A stretch of 5,768 nucleotides of DNA from Bacillota bacterium (lineage in GTDB: Bacteria; Bacillota; Clostridia; Acetivibrionales; DSM-1351), in assembly GCA_023397905.1 (NCBI GenBank), contig JAEWSZ010000096.1, forward strand, positions 1-5,768, in the 5' to 3' direction. Positions 1 through 5,768 of the stretch are shown in pieces (position 1 is the stretch's first letter; every line of letters starts with the position of its first letter). The notes beneath the pieces are model-generated. The model had not been told where the DNA came from. It was given only the letters and a program-made list of their open reading frames with translations, and ran no database searches. Position numbers and translations under genes: made by a program.

Positions 1-2
1 AC

Positions 3-368
3 ACGGCTCTGATCACCCTTAAATTTGCCAACGGGGCCATAGGCGTTATCGACAACAGCAGAAAGGCCGCCTACGGGTACGACCAGAGGGTTGAGGTATT
101 CGGCTCAAAGGGCAGCGCCGCGGTGTCCAACGACTTGCCGAGTTCAGCGGTATTGAGCACCGAGGAAGGCGTATTCAGCGAAAAACCCAAGTACTTCTTT
201 CTGGAAAGGTACAAGGATGCCTTTGTAGCCGAAGTAAAGGAGTTTTTCGACTGCATATTAAATGATAAAGAGCCCACGGTGAGCGGAATAGATGGATTAA
301 AGCCTGTTTTGATCGGCATGGCCGCAAAGAAATCCTATGAGACAGGACTGCCGGTCAAGCTGGAATAA
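3..368 (+). CDS. iolG: Inositol 2-dehydrogenase, C-terminal part (5' end outside window)
   Basis: This is the last 121 codons of a Gfo/Idh/MocA-family NAD-dependent oxidoreductase, open from the window edge and ending in TAA at 366-368. Characteristic IolG features are the stretch IDNSRKAAYGYDQRVEVFGS (the beta-sheet C-terminal domain), then the KPKYFFLERYKDAF segment, and the terminal GIDGLKPVLIGMAAKKSYET helix region. Members usually have about 335-345 residues, so roughly two thirds lies upstream, including the Rossmann fold and the catalytic Lys/Asp/His residues, which cannot be checked here. The family oxidises myo-inositol to scyllo-inosose in the cytoplasm; related enzymes use other inositol isomers or sugars, so the exact substrate is open. 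Only 13 bases separate it from the next gene, suggesting co-transcription. Family assignment is firm; the iolG name is likely but rests on the C-terminal third. Confidence 0.85.
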   Translation, partial: TALITLKFANGAIGVIDNSRKAAYGYDQRVEVFGSKGSAAVSNDLPSSAVLSTEEGVFSEKPKYFFLERYKDAFVAEVKEFFDCILNDKEPTVSGIDGLKPVLIGMAAKKSYETGLPVKLE

Positions 369-375
369 AAAGATT

Positions 376-381
376 GGGGGA
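376..381 (+). promoter_or_regulatory. Unusually close ribosome binding site for the 382 start
   Basis: GGGGGA directly abuts ATG 382, with essentially no spacer where 5-9 bases are usual. No better site precedes ATG 337, and the same G-run is 18 bases before ATG 400, which is too far. Translation may therefore be weak or depend on ribosomes terminating on iolG at 366-368. Confidence 0.4.
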
Positions 382-1056
382 ATGGATATAAAGCCGGATA
401 TGGTAAAAAAATACGCACCGCACATTTATTTTGACGAGAAAGAGCCTTTTTATCCGGTATATACGGGTTACACGGTATTCGACAAAACTTCGGACTCACC
501 TTCCTTCGGAAGAAGGATAAATATCTGCAAGCCGGATATTCAATATGCCATAGAGTATGCAATTTACTGGGACTTTGATATAACTCACCTGTATGAAATG
601 GAGCATGTGTGGGTCTATGTGGACAGGAACGGAGCAGTGGCAGACTGTGAAGCCAGCTTCCACGGGCGGTATCTGAAGGGCTTGAAGCGGGACAGGAGCA
701 ATATTGAGGACGGAACCCATGTCAGACTCTTTAGCCAGCCGGGAAAACATGCTTTCTCCCCGGACGAGGAGCTTTTCTGGCTCATTCCGGATATGGAAAG
801 CTGCACACAGGAGGGTGCCGGCAGCGACGGGCTTATTGTGACTGACCTGTACCGGAACCGGTATGAAACCAGTGAAGAAATAAACAAGATGGTGGAAAAG
901 TATATGCAAAGGTTCAGATTCAAGCCTTCCATGAAATTTGTACGGTATGAGCTGGAGTCTTCAAAGTTCATGAGCTGGGGGGAATTGGATATAAAGATTC
1001 CCGAACTTGTCCGCCTGAAATTGGAAGAAATAAAAAAGTCAATTACTATGGGCTGA
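382..1056 (+). CDS. Uncharacterised cytoplasmic protein with faint Vps62/NPP1-like motifs
   Basis: I do not firmly recognise this 224-residue protein. It begins MDIKPDMVKKYAPHIYFDEK and shows a YAPxIYF opening, an EHVWVYVD strand (residues 74-81), an SFHGRYL segment (92-98) and HVRLFSQPGKHAFSP (113-127). The order 'KYAP..., EHV, SxHG, GKHA' recalls Vps62-like and NPP1-like proteins, where the equivalent segments are WEHV, SxHG and GSHA, but this is motif resemblance only. There is no signal peptide or membrane segment, so it is probably cytosolic. I chose ATG 382 because a G-rich stretch (GGGGGA, 376-381) sits just before it, although the spacing is unusually short. The frame stays open back to an ATG at 337 that would overlap iolG by 32 bases and lacks a ribosome site; a third ATG at 400 is possible. 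It sits 13 bases after iolG and 74 before the metallo-hydrolase gene, so a role in the same pathway is likely but unknown. Confidence 0.8.
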   Translation: MDIKPDMVKKYAPHIYFDEKEPFYPVYTGYTVFDKTSDSPSFGRRINICKPDIQYAIEYAIYWDFDITHLYEMEHVWVYVDRNGAVADCEASFHGRYLKGLKRDRSNIEDGTHVRLFSQPGKHAFSPDEELFWLIPDMESCTQEGAGSDGLIVTDLYRNRYETSEEINKMVEKYMQRFRFKPSMKFVRYELESSKFMSWGELDIKIPELVRLKLEEIKKSITMG

Positions 1057-1119
1057 AAGCCGGCTTAAAAGCAATATCCGCCTGGAAGGCGAAGGCTTTT
1101 AACCGTAGTAATTACTATG
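1037..1119 (+). repeat. Imperfect direct repeat AGT(C)AATTACTATG flanking a structured gap
   Basis: AGTCAATTACTATG (1037-1050) recurs as AGTAATTACTATG (1107-1119), with AATTACTATG identical at 1041-1050 and 1110-1119. The first copy encodes the last residues of the 382-1056 gene; the second lies just before the ribosome site of the next gene. The 59 bases between the exact copies contain hairpins and the stop codon of the upstream gene. This arrangement could be a small insertion with a target duplication or a local duplication; both are inference. Confidence 0.55.
1061..1105 (+). other. Intergenic RNA hairpin
   Basis: TTAAAAGC (1065-1072) pairs perfectly with GCTTTTAA (1095-1102). The stem continues with CGG (1061-1063) against CCG (1103-1105) if C1064 bulges. 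The loop holds an inner hairpin GCCT/AGGC (1080-1083 with 1087-1090). A further small GGCT/AGCC hairpin (1051-1054 with 1058-1061) overlaps the stop codon of the upstream gene. No T-tract follows, so this is not a standard terminator; it may instead affect mRNA processing or stability within the operon. Confidence 0.45.
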
Positions 1120-1130
1120 AAGGTGGGAGC

Positions 1131-1988
1131 ATGGAAAAGTTAAAGATACTTGGAACGGCAGCTTCAGAAGGGATTCCGGCGCTGTTCTGCCGGTGTGAAT
1201 TGTGCCGGGAGGCCAAACGGCTGGGCGGGAAGAACATAAGGACCAGAACCAGCGCCATTATAGGGGAGAAGTTTAAAATAGACTTTCCCCCGGATTCCCT
1301 GCATCACGTGCAGAAATATGGCCTGGACATGGGCAGGCTGGAATACCTGGTTATCTCCCATTGCCATTCCGACCATTTTGATGTGGAGGACCTGGAATAC
1401 TACAGGAAAACAATGGCGCACCTTGACCGCTCTGTGCCTCTGAAGATATTTTTGAGCAAAGACTGCCATGAGCATCTGATTAATACGGTGGAGTGCTTCA
1501 GAACCATGGAGGACATGAATCCGGCGGAGCTTATTATCATTGAGCCCTATAAGCGCTATGAAACGGATATGCTGTACTTTACCCCGGTAATCACCGCACA
1601 TTCTCCGGATATGCAGTGCTTTAACTATTTCATTGAAATGAAGCAGGGGAAAAATATTTTCTACGGAATGGACGCCAAGGCCTATCCCCCTGAGACTCTT
1701 GAGTTTTTGAAAAGCTGCAGGATAGACGTTTGCATATGCGACGCCACACATTTGTATGAGCCCTGCTCAGTGCATATGTATTATCCTGACATTGTCAATT
1801 TTCATGCTTATCTGAAGGATAACGGCATTCTGGGGAAGGATTACAGGTTTGTTGTCAATCATTTTTCGCATAACGGCAATAACGGACAGGAAGGCGGAAA
1901 CCTGATGATGCTGCATGAAAATCTTGAGAGGATATATGGTGAAATGGGGTTTACAGTGGCCTTTGACGGGCTGGAGCTGGAGGTCTGA
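1131..1988 (+). CDS. PhnP-like metallo-beta-lactamase-fold hydrolase (predicted cyclic phosphodiesterase)
   Basis: This 285-residue protein has the metallo-beta-lactamase fold signature HCHSDH at residues 77-82, with further probable metal ligands H157, D181 (in YGMDAK) and H244. Near the N-terminus GTAASEGIPALFCRCELC carries C20, C22 and C25, and H247 lies three residues after H244. In E. coli PhnP the same CxCxxC plus a His three residues after the last active-site His forms a structural zinc site, so the pattern matches closely. PhnP hydrolyses 1,2-cyclic ribose phosphate esters in phosphonate breakdown. No other phn gene is visible here, so the substrate may differ, and at 285 residues it is somewhat longer than E. 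coli PhnP (about 252). A good ribosome site (AAGGTGG, 1120-1126) lies four bases before ATG 1131. No signal peptide is visible. Fold and metal binding are confident; substrate is unknown, and I leave the symbol empty for that reason. Confidence 0.9.
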   Translation: MEKLKILGTAASEGIPALFCRCELCREAKRLGGKNIRTRTSAIIGEKFKIDFPPDSLHHVQKYGLDMGRLEYLVISHCHSDHFDVEDLEYYRKTMAHLDRSVPLKIFLSKDCHEHLINTVECFRTMEDMNPAELIIIEPYKRYETDMLYFTPVITAHSPDMQCFNYFIEMKQGKNIFYGMDAKAYPPETLEFLKSCRIDVCICDATHLYEPCSVHMYYPDIVNFHAYLKDNGILGKDYRFVVNHFSHNGNNGQEGGNLMMLHENLERIYGEMGFTVAFDGLELEV

Positions 1989-2065
1989 CAAAAAAATATT
2001 CAAAAAAAGAGGAAGACGCCGGAAAAGGTAGAAAATATAAATAATATTAAGAAATATGGGGAGTA

Positions 2066-2602
2066 ATGATGGAGGCAAAAAAAATTATAGTATTTCTTGA
2101 TTCGGGAGATACTTTGATCAATGAAAGTACCGAAATACGCGACGAAAATGATGTGGTACTCAGCGCGGATGTCATTCCGGGAGCGGACGTCATGGTAAAA
2201 ACACTGCATGAGAGGGGTTATACCCTGGCACTGGTGGCAGACGGCCTGGCCCAGTCCTTTAAAAATGTACTTACGCAGAACGGAATAATTGACTGCTTTT
2301 CAGCGCTGATATATTCTGAGAACATAGGAGGGTGCAAGCCCAGCAGCAGGATGTTCAAGGCTGCCGCAGGCGCTCTGGACCTGGGAGAAGGGGATTTTAA
2401 ACGCATAGTGATGGTGGGCAATAACCTCAGCCGTGATGTAAAGGGTGCAAACAATCTGGGGATCACCAGCGTGTTTATGGCATGGACGCCGAGGTATCCC
2501 AAGGTTCCCGCCGATGACAGCGAGATACCCGATTATACCATCAATAATCCCATAGAACTGGTGGAGCTGGTTGAAAAACTTAATTCAGAGCTGAAGGACT
2601 GA
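2066..2602 (+). CDS. HAD-superfamily protein with altered catalytic motifs
   Basis: This 178-residue protein has the layout of a subfamily IA HAD hydrolase. Motif I is FLDSGDTL (nucleophile D12), the motif II strand is TLALVADG (53-60), motif III is K91 in GGCKPSSRMF, and motif IV is MVGNNLSRDVKGAN (116-129). Several positions deviate: the residue two after D12 is Gly rather than the acid/base Asp; the usual motif II Ser/Thr appears to be A58; and the first Asp of motif IV (normally VGD) is N119, while D124 is kept. HAD enzymes typically act on small phosphorylated metabolites; these changes suggest a changed reaction, a binding role or weak activity. The cap region between motifs I and II is very short. 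GGGGAG (2058-2063) precedes two adjacent ATGs; 2069 has the better five-base spacing and would shorten the protein by one residue. It lies 77 A-rich bases after the PhnP-like gene and is the last gene before a probable terminator. Confidence 0.88.
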   Translation: MMEAKKIIVFLDSGDTLINESTEIRDENDVVLSADVIPGADVMVKTLHERGYTLALVADGLAQSFKNVLTQNGIIDCFSALIYSENIGGCKPSSRMFKAAAGALDLGEGDFKRIVMVGNNLSRDVKGANNLGITSVFMAWTPRYPKVPADDSEIPDYTINNPIELVELVEKLNSELKD

Positions 2603-2629
2603 TAATAGCGGCTGGTAAATAATTATGAT

Positions 2630-2696
2630 AAGGGCTGTTGCAAAATATTCAAATGCAATATATTTAATATTGTATGGTCATTTGCAGCAGCCTTTT
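2630..2696 (+). terminator. Long hairpin with TTTT, probable operon terminator
   Basis: GGCTGTTGCAAA (2633-2644) pairs with TTTGCAGCAGCC (2681-2692) over 12 bp with one G-U pair. An inner stem TGCAATAT/ATATTGTA (2654-2661 with 2667-2674, loop ATTTA) extends the structure. TTTT (2693-2696) follows the outer stem, and bases AA before it can pair weakly with the T-run. It starts about 30 bases after the HAD-like stop, so it probably ends that transcript. The T-run is short and the loop is large, so efficiency is uncertain. The outer ends also resemble terminal repeats of some insertion sequences. Confidence 0.65.
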
Positions 2697-2714
2697 GACG
2701 GTAAAGGGAAGGAA

Positions 2715-2732
2715 CGGGTCAGGCGGGTCAGG
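2715..2732 (+). repeat. Perfect tandem repeat of a 9-bp unit, candidate operator
   Basis: CGGGTCAGG occurs twice head to tail (2715-2723 and 2724-2732), in the leader of the response regulator gene about 47 bases before its start. Tandem direct half-sites are a common binding arrangement for AraC-type activators, but the 9-base period is just under one helical turn and there is no second example in the window. Regulation by this site is inference; a chance repeat or leader element is possible. Confidence 0.45.
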
Positions 2733-2763
2733 GACAGCGGCGGTGTGCCTCAATGATTTTTAT

Positions 2764-2771
2764 GGAGGGAG
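2764..2771 (+). promoter_or_regulatory. Strong ribosome binding site that fixes a TTG start
   Basis: GGAGGGAG lies seven bases before TTG 2779. This spacing, and the fact that the REC domain begins immediately (YKFLIVDDE), decides the TTG as the start codon. Confidence 0.8.
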
Positions 2772-2778
2772 ATAGTAT

Positions 2779-4326
2779 TTGTACAAATTTCTGATTGTAG
2801 ACGATGAGAAAATAGAGAGGGACGGCATAAAACTCCTGGTGAAAAAATACAACCTGGAGCTTGAAATGGCTGAAGCGGAAAATGGAAAGACTGCGCTGGA
2901 ATATATTAAGGAAAACCATGTGGACGTGCTTTTTACAGATATAAAAATGCCATTTATGAACGGCCTGGAGCTTGCCGAACGGGCCAAAGCCATAAACCCC
3001 GGGCTAAAAGTGATCATATACAGCGCCTTCGGGGAATTTGACTATGCGCGCAGGGCCATAAATATAAAGGTCGAGCACTATCTGCTGAAGCCCATAAACA
3101 AGGCCGAATTCGTGCGCGTATTCACACAGACCCTGGAGGAGTGCAAAAGGGACGAGGAAGCCAGCGCGCGTTCCAGGATCATAATGGAGCTCTACAATAA
3201 GGGAGTGCAGTACGAAAAGGAAAAGGTGCTGCTGGATATAATAAACGGGGCTGAAATCAAAGGTGAATTCCATGAAAGAATGAAACTTGCCGGCCTGGAT
3301 TTTGCAGGGAAATATATAAGCATGATGCTTGTTGATTTCAGAGACAGGTTTTTTGATATATATGATCAGAATTTTCAGACGCTCATAAAAGAGGTGATGG
3401 ATACCGGACATGAATACCTGAATCTCAATGAGCGGCAGAGCCTGATATTCATTATTTCAGATATGAAAGTACCGGAAAGGGAGTTTTTCAGGGAGACGGG
3501 AAACCGGCTGGCGGGCCAGATCACCAGCAGGTATGGCCTGCAGACTACCATCGTATTTTCGGACACCGTACGTGAACCGGCGGATATGGCATATGAAATG
3601 GATAAAATAGAACAGGTTCTGGACAGCAAATTCTTTCATGACAGCAGCCTGGTGCTGTTCACATGCAAGGCCGGTCCGGAGGACAACGCTTCCATCAGGA
3701 TAGAGACCATAACCGAAAGCATATTCAAGGCAATCGACGAGAGCAGCTGGAGGTTGCTGGAGAACGAGATAGCGGAGTTTTTTGACCATTTAAAGGGGAA
3801 GGCCAGCTTTTCCACAATATATGTCAAATACACCTGCACCGAAATCGTAAAAAGAATATGCAGCAAGCTGGACAGGGCCGGGGACCGGGAATACATCGGC
3901 ACCATAGAAAATATTTTCAGGAGCAAGACGCTGGAGCAGTTAAGGGAGTATACCTTCAGCATACTTCACGGGCTCGACAAATTGGACACCGAGGAGAAAA
4001 AGCCCAATACAAAGGCTGTAAAGCAGGCTATTGACTATATAAGGGAACATTACATGCAGGATATCAGTGTGGAAGCCATAGCCGAAAAACAGTACCTGAC
4101 TCCGAATTATTTCAACATGATATTCAAAAGGGAAATAGGCCAGAGCGTGGGAAAATACCTGACCTGCTACAGGCTGAAAATGGCGGAGGAGCTTCTCAAA
4201 AATACCAATATGAAAATCATTGAAATAGGGCAGGCCGTGGGTTACACCAATAATTCATATTTTTGTCTCCTGTTTAAAAACTACTATGGTATGACCCCGA
4301 TAAAATATCGCGAAACGGTGGGTTGA
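2779..4326 (+). CDS. YesN-type response regulator, REC plus AraC-family HTH
   Basis: This 515-residue protein is a transcription factor of a two-component system. The N-terminal receiver domain (about 1-122) has the acidic pair D8-D9, the phosphoacceptor D54 in FTDIKMP, S82 in IIYSAFGEFDYA and K104 in YLLKP, all intact. A middle region (about 125-405) of roughly 280 residues has no motif I can name and probably links or dimerises the protein, as in other YesN-like regulators. The C-terminus (about 412-515) is an AraC/XylS DNA-binding domain with two helix-turn-helix units (about 430-454 and 479-507), ending in the typical YYGMTPIKYR. The length fits the family. Translation starts at TTG. The kinase gene begins one base after its stop, so the two are a cognate pair. 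Relatives commonly activate carbohydrate uptake and degradation genes; the target here cannot be seen. The family is certain; orthology to B. subtilis yesN is not claimed. Confidence 0.95.
   Translation: MYKFLIVDDEKIERDGIKLLVKKYNLELEMAEAENGKTALEYIKENHVDVLFTDIKMPFMNGLELAERAKAINPGLKVIIYSAFGEFDYARRAINIKVEHYLLKPINKAEFVRVFTQTLEECKRDEEASARSRIIMELYNKGVQYEKEKVLLDIINGAEIKGEFHERMKLAGLDFAGKYISMMLVDFRDRFFDIYDQNFQTLIKEVMDTGHEYLNLNERQSLIFIISDMKVPEREFFRETGNRLAGQITSRYGLQTTIVFSDTVREPADMAYEMDKIEQVLDSKFFHDSSLVLFTCKAGPEDNASIRIETITESIFKAIDESSWRLLENEIAEFFDHLKGKASFSTIYVKYTCTEIVKRICSKLDRAGDREYIGTIENIFRSKTLEQLREYTFSILHGLDKLDTEEKKPNTKAVKQAIDYIREHYMQDISVEAIAEKQYLTPNYFNMIFKREIGQSVGKYLTCYRLKMAEELLKNTNMKIIEIGQAVGYTNNSYFCLLFKNYYGMTPIKYRETVG
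4317..4321 (+). promoter_or_regulatory. Ribosome binding site inside the regulator's 3' end
   Basis: GGTGG, within the last codons of the response regulator, lies six bases before GTG 4328. It supports GTG as the kinase start and implies translational coupling of the two genes. The ATG at 4326-4328 is not usable because TGA follows it at once. Confidence 0.6.
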
Positions 4327-4327
4327 T

Positions 4328-5768
4328 GTGAAGAGGATTGTTGAATACTATAAAAACTTAAAATTCAGGAACAAGCTTTTTATTTCATATATCATAACCA
4401 TAATAATCCCTGTTCTCATATTGGGGGCCTATTCCTACTACCAGTCAAAATCCTTTTTGCTGCAGCAGGCTACCAACGGTTTGTACGATTCCATAAAGCA
4501 GGGCTCCGGCAACATCAACTACAAGATCGAGAGATATAACGGGCTTATGGACCTGATTGCGTACAACAAGCGCATTAAGCAGATCCTGACCAATAATTAC
4601 AAATACTATTCCATCCTGTATGTGGATCTCATCGAGCAGGTGGACCCGCTTTTCAACAATGTGGTCAATCAAAACGAAGACGTTTCCTCCATAACCATTT
4701 ATACCGGAAATAATGTGCCGGAATATGGCAATTTTATAATGTCCCTGGACAGGATAAAAAATGAAAAATGGTACTCAAGTCTGGACCAAAGCGGAAAGAC
4801 AAGCTGGTTTGAGACCGATTCCGAAATATTCGGGGCCAGGAAAATATACAATGAATTTAAAGAAGACTACGATGTGATATATATTAAGATCAATAAGGAG
4901 AAGCTGTTTACAAATCTCAATTTTATAGCAAATTCAAAATATGCGGTGTTCATTCTTGACGGGCAGGACGATGTTATATACGAAGAAAACATGATGCCTG
5001 ATATTATGCAGGACATACGGGCTCAGGGCCTGGACAGCTACAGGCCGGGAGTGGCGGATATAAACGGCAAAAGCATTATGCTGGCTCGTGGGGATATACC
5101 TCAGGCGGGCTGGGGCATATACTATTTCATACCTGTAAATGCCATAACCATTGACGCCAAAGCCTTTGTATCAGTGACCGTAATAATAATAGTCTCGTGC
5201 ACGGTCCTTCTCATGATCATTTCATGGATTTTTTCCAATGCGTTTGTCAAAAGGCTCCATGAACTCAATAAAAAGATACATCTGGTGCAAAAAGGGGATA
5301 TGCAGGTGGAGATCAGGAGCCCTTACACGGACGAGATCGGGGAATTGACCACCAGCTTCGGAACCATGCTTGAGAATATAAACCAGCTTATATCAGAGGT
5401 ATACCAGAGCAAGATCATTCAGAAGGAGGCCGAGCTGAAGGTCCTCCAATCCCAGATCAATCCGCACTTCCTGTACAACACTCTTTCCATAATCAACTGG
5501 AAGGCCATAGAAATAGACGCCGAGGAGATAAGCCAGCTCACGGTCAACGTTTCAAACTTTTACCGTTCTGTTCTGAACAGGGGCAAGAACCTGATCCTGC
5601 TTAAAAACGAAATCCAGAATATGAAAATATACATAGATATACAGCTGATAATGCACAATAACAGCTTTGATGTGGTCTATGACATAGACGAGGAAATTCT
5701 CGAGTATGAGACAATAAATATAATTCTGCAGCCAATAGTGGAAAATGCCATAGTTCACGGGATAGAAA
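4328..5768 (+). CDS. YesM-type sensor histidine kinase, 3' end outside window
   Basis: The frame is open from GTG 4328 to the window end, giving 480 codons. A short cytoplasmic tail is followed by a first membrane helix (about 17-38), a large extracellular sensor region (about 39-278, probably a dCache-type fold), a second membrane helix (about 280-303) and a HAMP linker (about 304-356, with DEIGEL at 335-340). The His_kinase domain follows with the phosphoacceptor H380 in QSQINPHFLYNTL, and the N-box of the ATPase domain PIVENAIVHGIE (N473). The G-boxes, roughly the last 100 residues, lie beyond the window; relatives have about 580-600 residues. It would sense an extracellular ligand, commonly a sugar or oligosaccharide or its binding protein in this family, and phosphorylate the adjacent regulator. 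One base separates the two genes. There is no sign of frameshift in the visible part. The ligand is unknown. Confidence 0.94.
   Translation, partial: MKRIVEYYKNLKFRNKLFISYIITIIIPVLILGAYSYYQSKSFLLQQATNGLYDSIKQGSGNINYKIERYNGLMDLIAYNKRIKQILTNNYKYYSILYVDLIEQVDPLFNNVVNQNEDVSSITIYTGNNVPEYGNFIMSLDRIKNEKWYSSLDQSGKTSWFETDSEIFGARKIYNEFKEDYDVIYIKINKEKLFTNLNFIANSKYAVFILDGQDDVIYEENMMPDIMQDIRAQGLDSYRPGVADINGKSIMLARGDIPQAGWGIYYFIPVNAITIDAKAFVSVTVIIIVSCTVLLMIISWIFSNAFVKRLHELNKKIHLVQKGDMQVEIRSPYTDEIGELTTSFGTMLENINQLISEVYQSKIIQKEAELKVLQSQINPHFLYNTLSIINWKAIEIDAEEISQLTVNVSNFYRSVLNRGKNLILLKNEIQNMKIYIDIQLIMHNNSFDVVYDIDEEILEYETINIILQPIVENAIVHGIE

Noticed and set aside
337..381. Upstream ATG 337 as the start of the uncharacterised protein
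   Set aside because: It would overlap iolG by 32 bases, has no ribosome site, and the extra residues (RQDCRSSWNKKIGG) look like out-of-frame iolG sequence rather than a domain start.
1164..1751. Long antisense open frame opposite the PhnP-like gene, 195 codons
   Set aside because: It lies wholly inside a strongly supported gene on the other strand and its translation shows no recognisable domain; it is a by-product of codon use. The same holds for the other minus-strand frames, such as 496-909, 3004-3411 and 3636-3962.
1989..2065. A-rich gap before the HAD-like gene as a promoter (TTCAAA at 1999-2004 with TATAAA at 2036-2041)
   Set aside because: The two boxes are 31 bases apart, far from the usual 17, and such hexamers are expected by chance in A-rich sequence.
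2695..2723. TTGACG at 2695-2700 as a -35 box for the regulator gene
   Set aside because: At a 17-base spacing the -10 position reads GTCAGG (2718-2723), which is not promoter-like, and the hexamer overlaps the terminator T-run. No convincing promoter was found in 2603-2778.
4326..4331. ATG overlapping the regulator stop as the kinase start
   Set aside because: It is followed immediately by TGA (ATGTGA), so it cannot encode the kinase; the kinase frame begins at GTG 4328.
1..5768. CRISPR arrays, tRNA or rRNA genes, transposase genes, phage or toxin-antitoxin genes
   Set aside because: None seen: no regularly spaced repeats, no cloverleaf in the gaps, and all sizeable frames on the + strand are accounted for by metabolic or regulatory genes.

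Overview
The window looks like a chromosomal segment from a Bacillota bacterium, most likely class Clostridia. The reasons are moderate GC with frequent ATA (Ile) and AGG (Arg) codons, purine-rich Shine-Dalgarno sites, TTG and GTG starts, and a YesN/YesM-type two-component pair. This placement is inference; no rRNA or other taxonomic marker is present. All recognisable genes are on the + strand.

Positions 1-2602 hold four co-directional genes with short gaps and no obvious terminator between them, consistent with one operon. They are: the 3' end of an inositol 2-dehydrogenase (iolG type, Gfo/Idh/MocA family); a 224-residue uncharacterised protein with faint Vps62/NPP1-like motifs; a 285-residue metallo-beta-lactamase-fold hydrolase whose metal-ligand pattern matches PhnP (cyclic phosphodiesterase); and a 178-residue HAD-like protein in which several canonical catalytic positions appear substituted. 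A structured gap (1051-1109) between the second and third genes is flanked by a near-identical direct repeat.

Positions 2603-2778 are a 176-base non-coding gap. It contains a long hairpin followed by TTTT (probable terminator of the upstream operon, with ends also resembling an IS/MITE terminal repeat), then a perfect tandem 9-bp repeat that could be an operator, then a strong ribosome binding site.

Positions 2779-5768 hold a response regulator (REC plus AraC-type HTH, TTG start) and, one base after its stop, a membrane sensor histidine kinase (GTG start) that runs off the window end. This pair resembles the Bacillota systems that sense extracellular carbohydrates and switch on nearby sugar transport genes. 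A reasonable reading is a carbohydrate/polyol utilisation locus: the kinase senses a ligand outside the cell, the regulator activates catabolic or transport genes, and the upstream cluster (iolG plus a predicted phosphoesterase and a HAD-like protein) handles an inositol- or sugar-derived compound. The substrate cannot be read from this window. The least understood part is the three-gene set after iolG.
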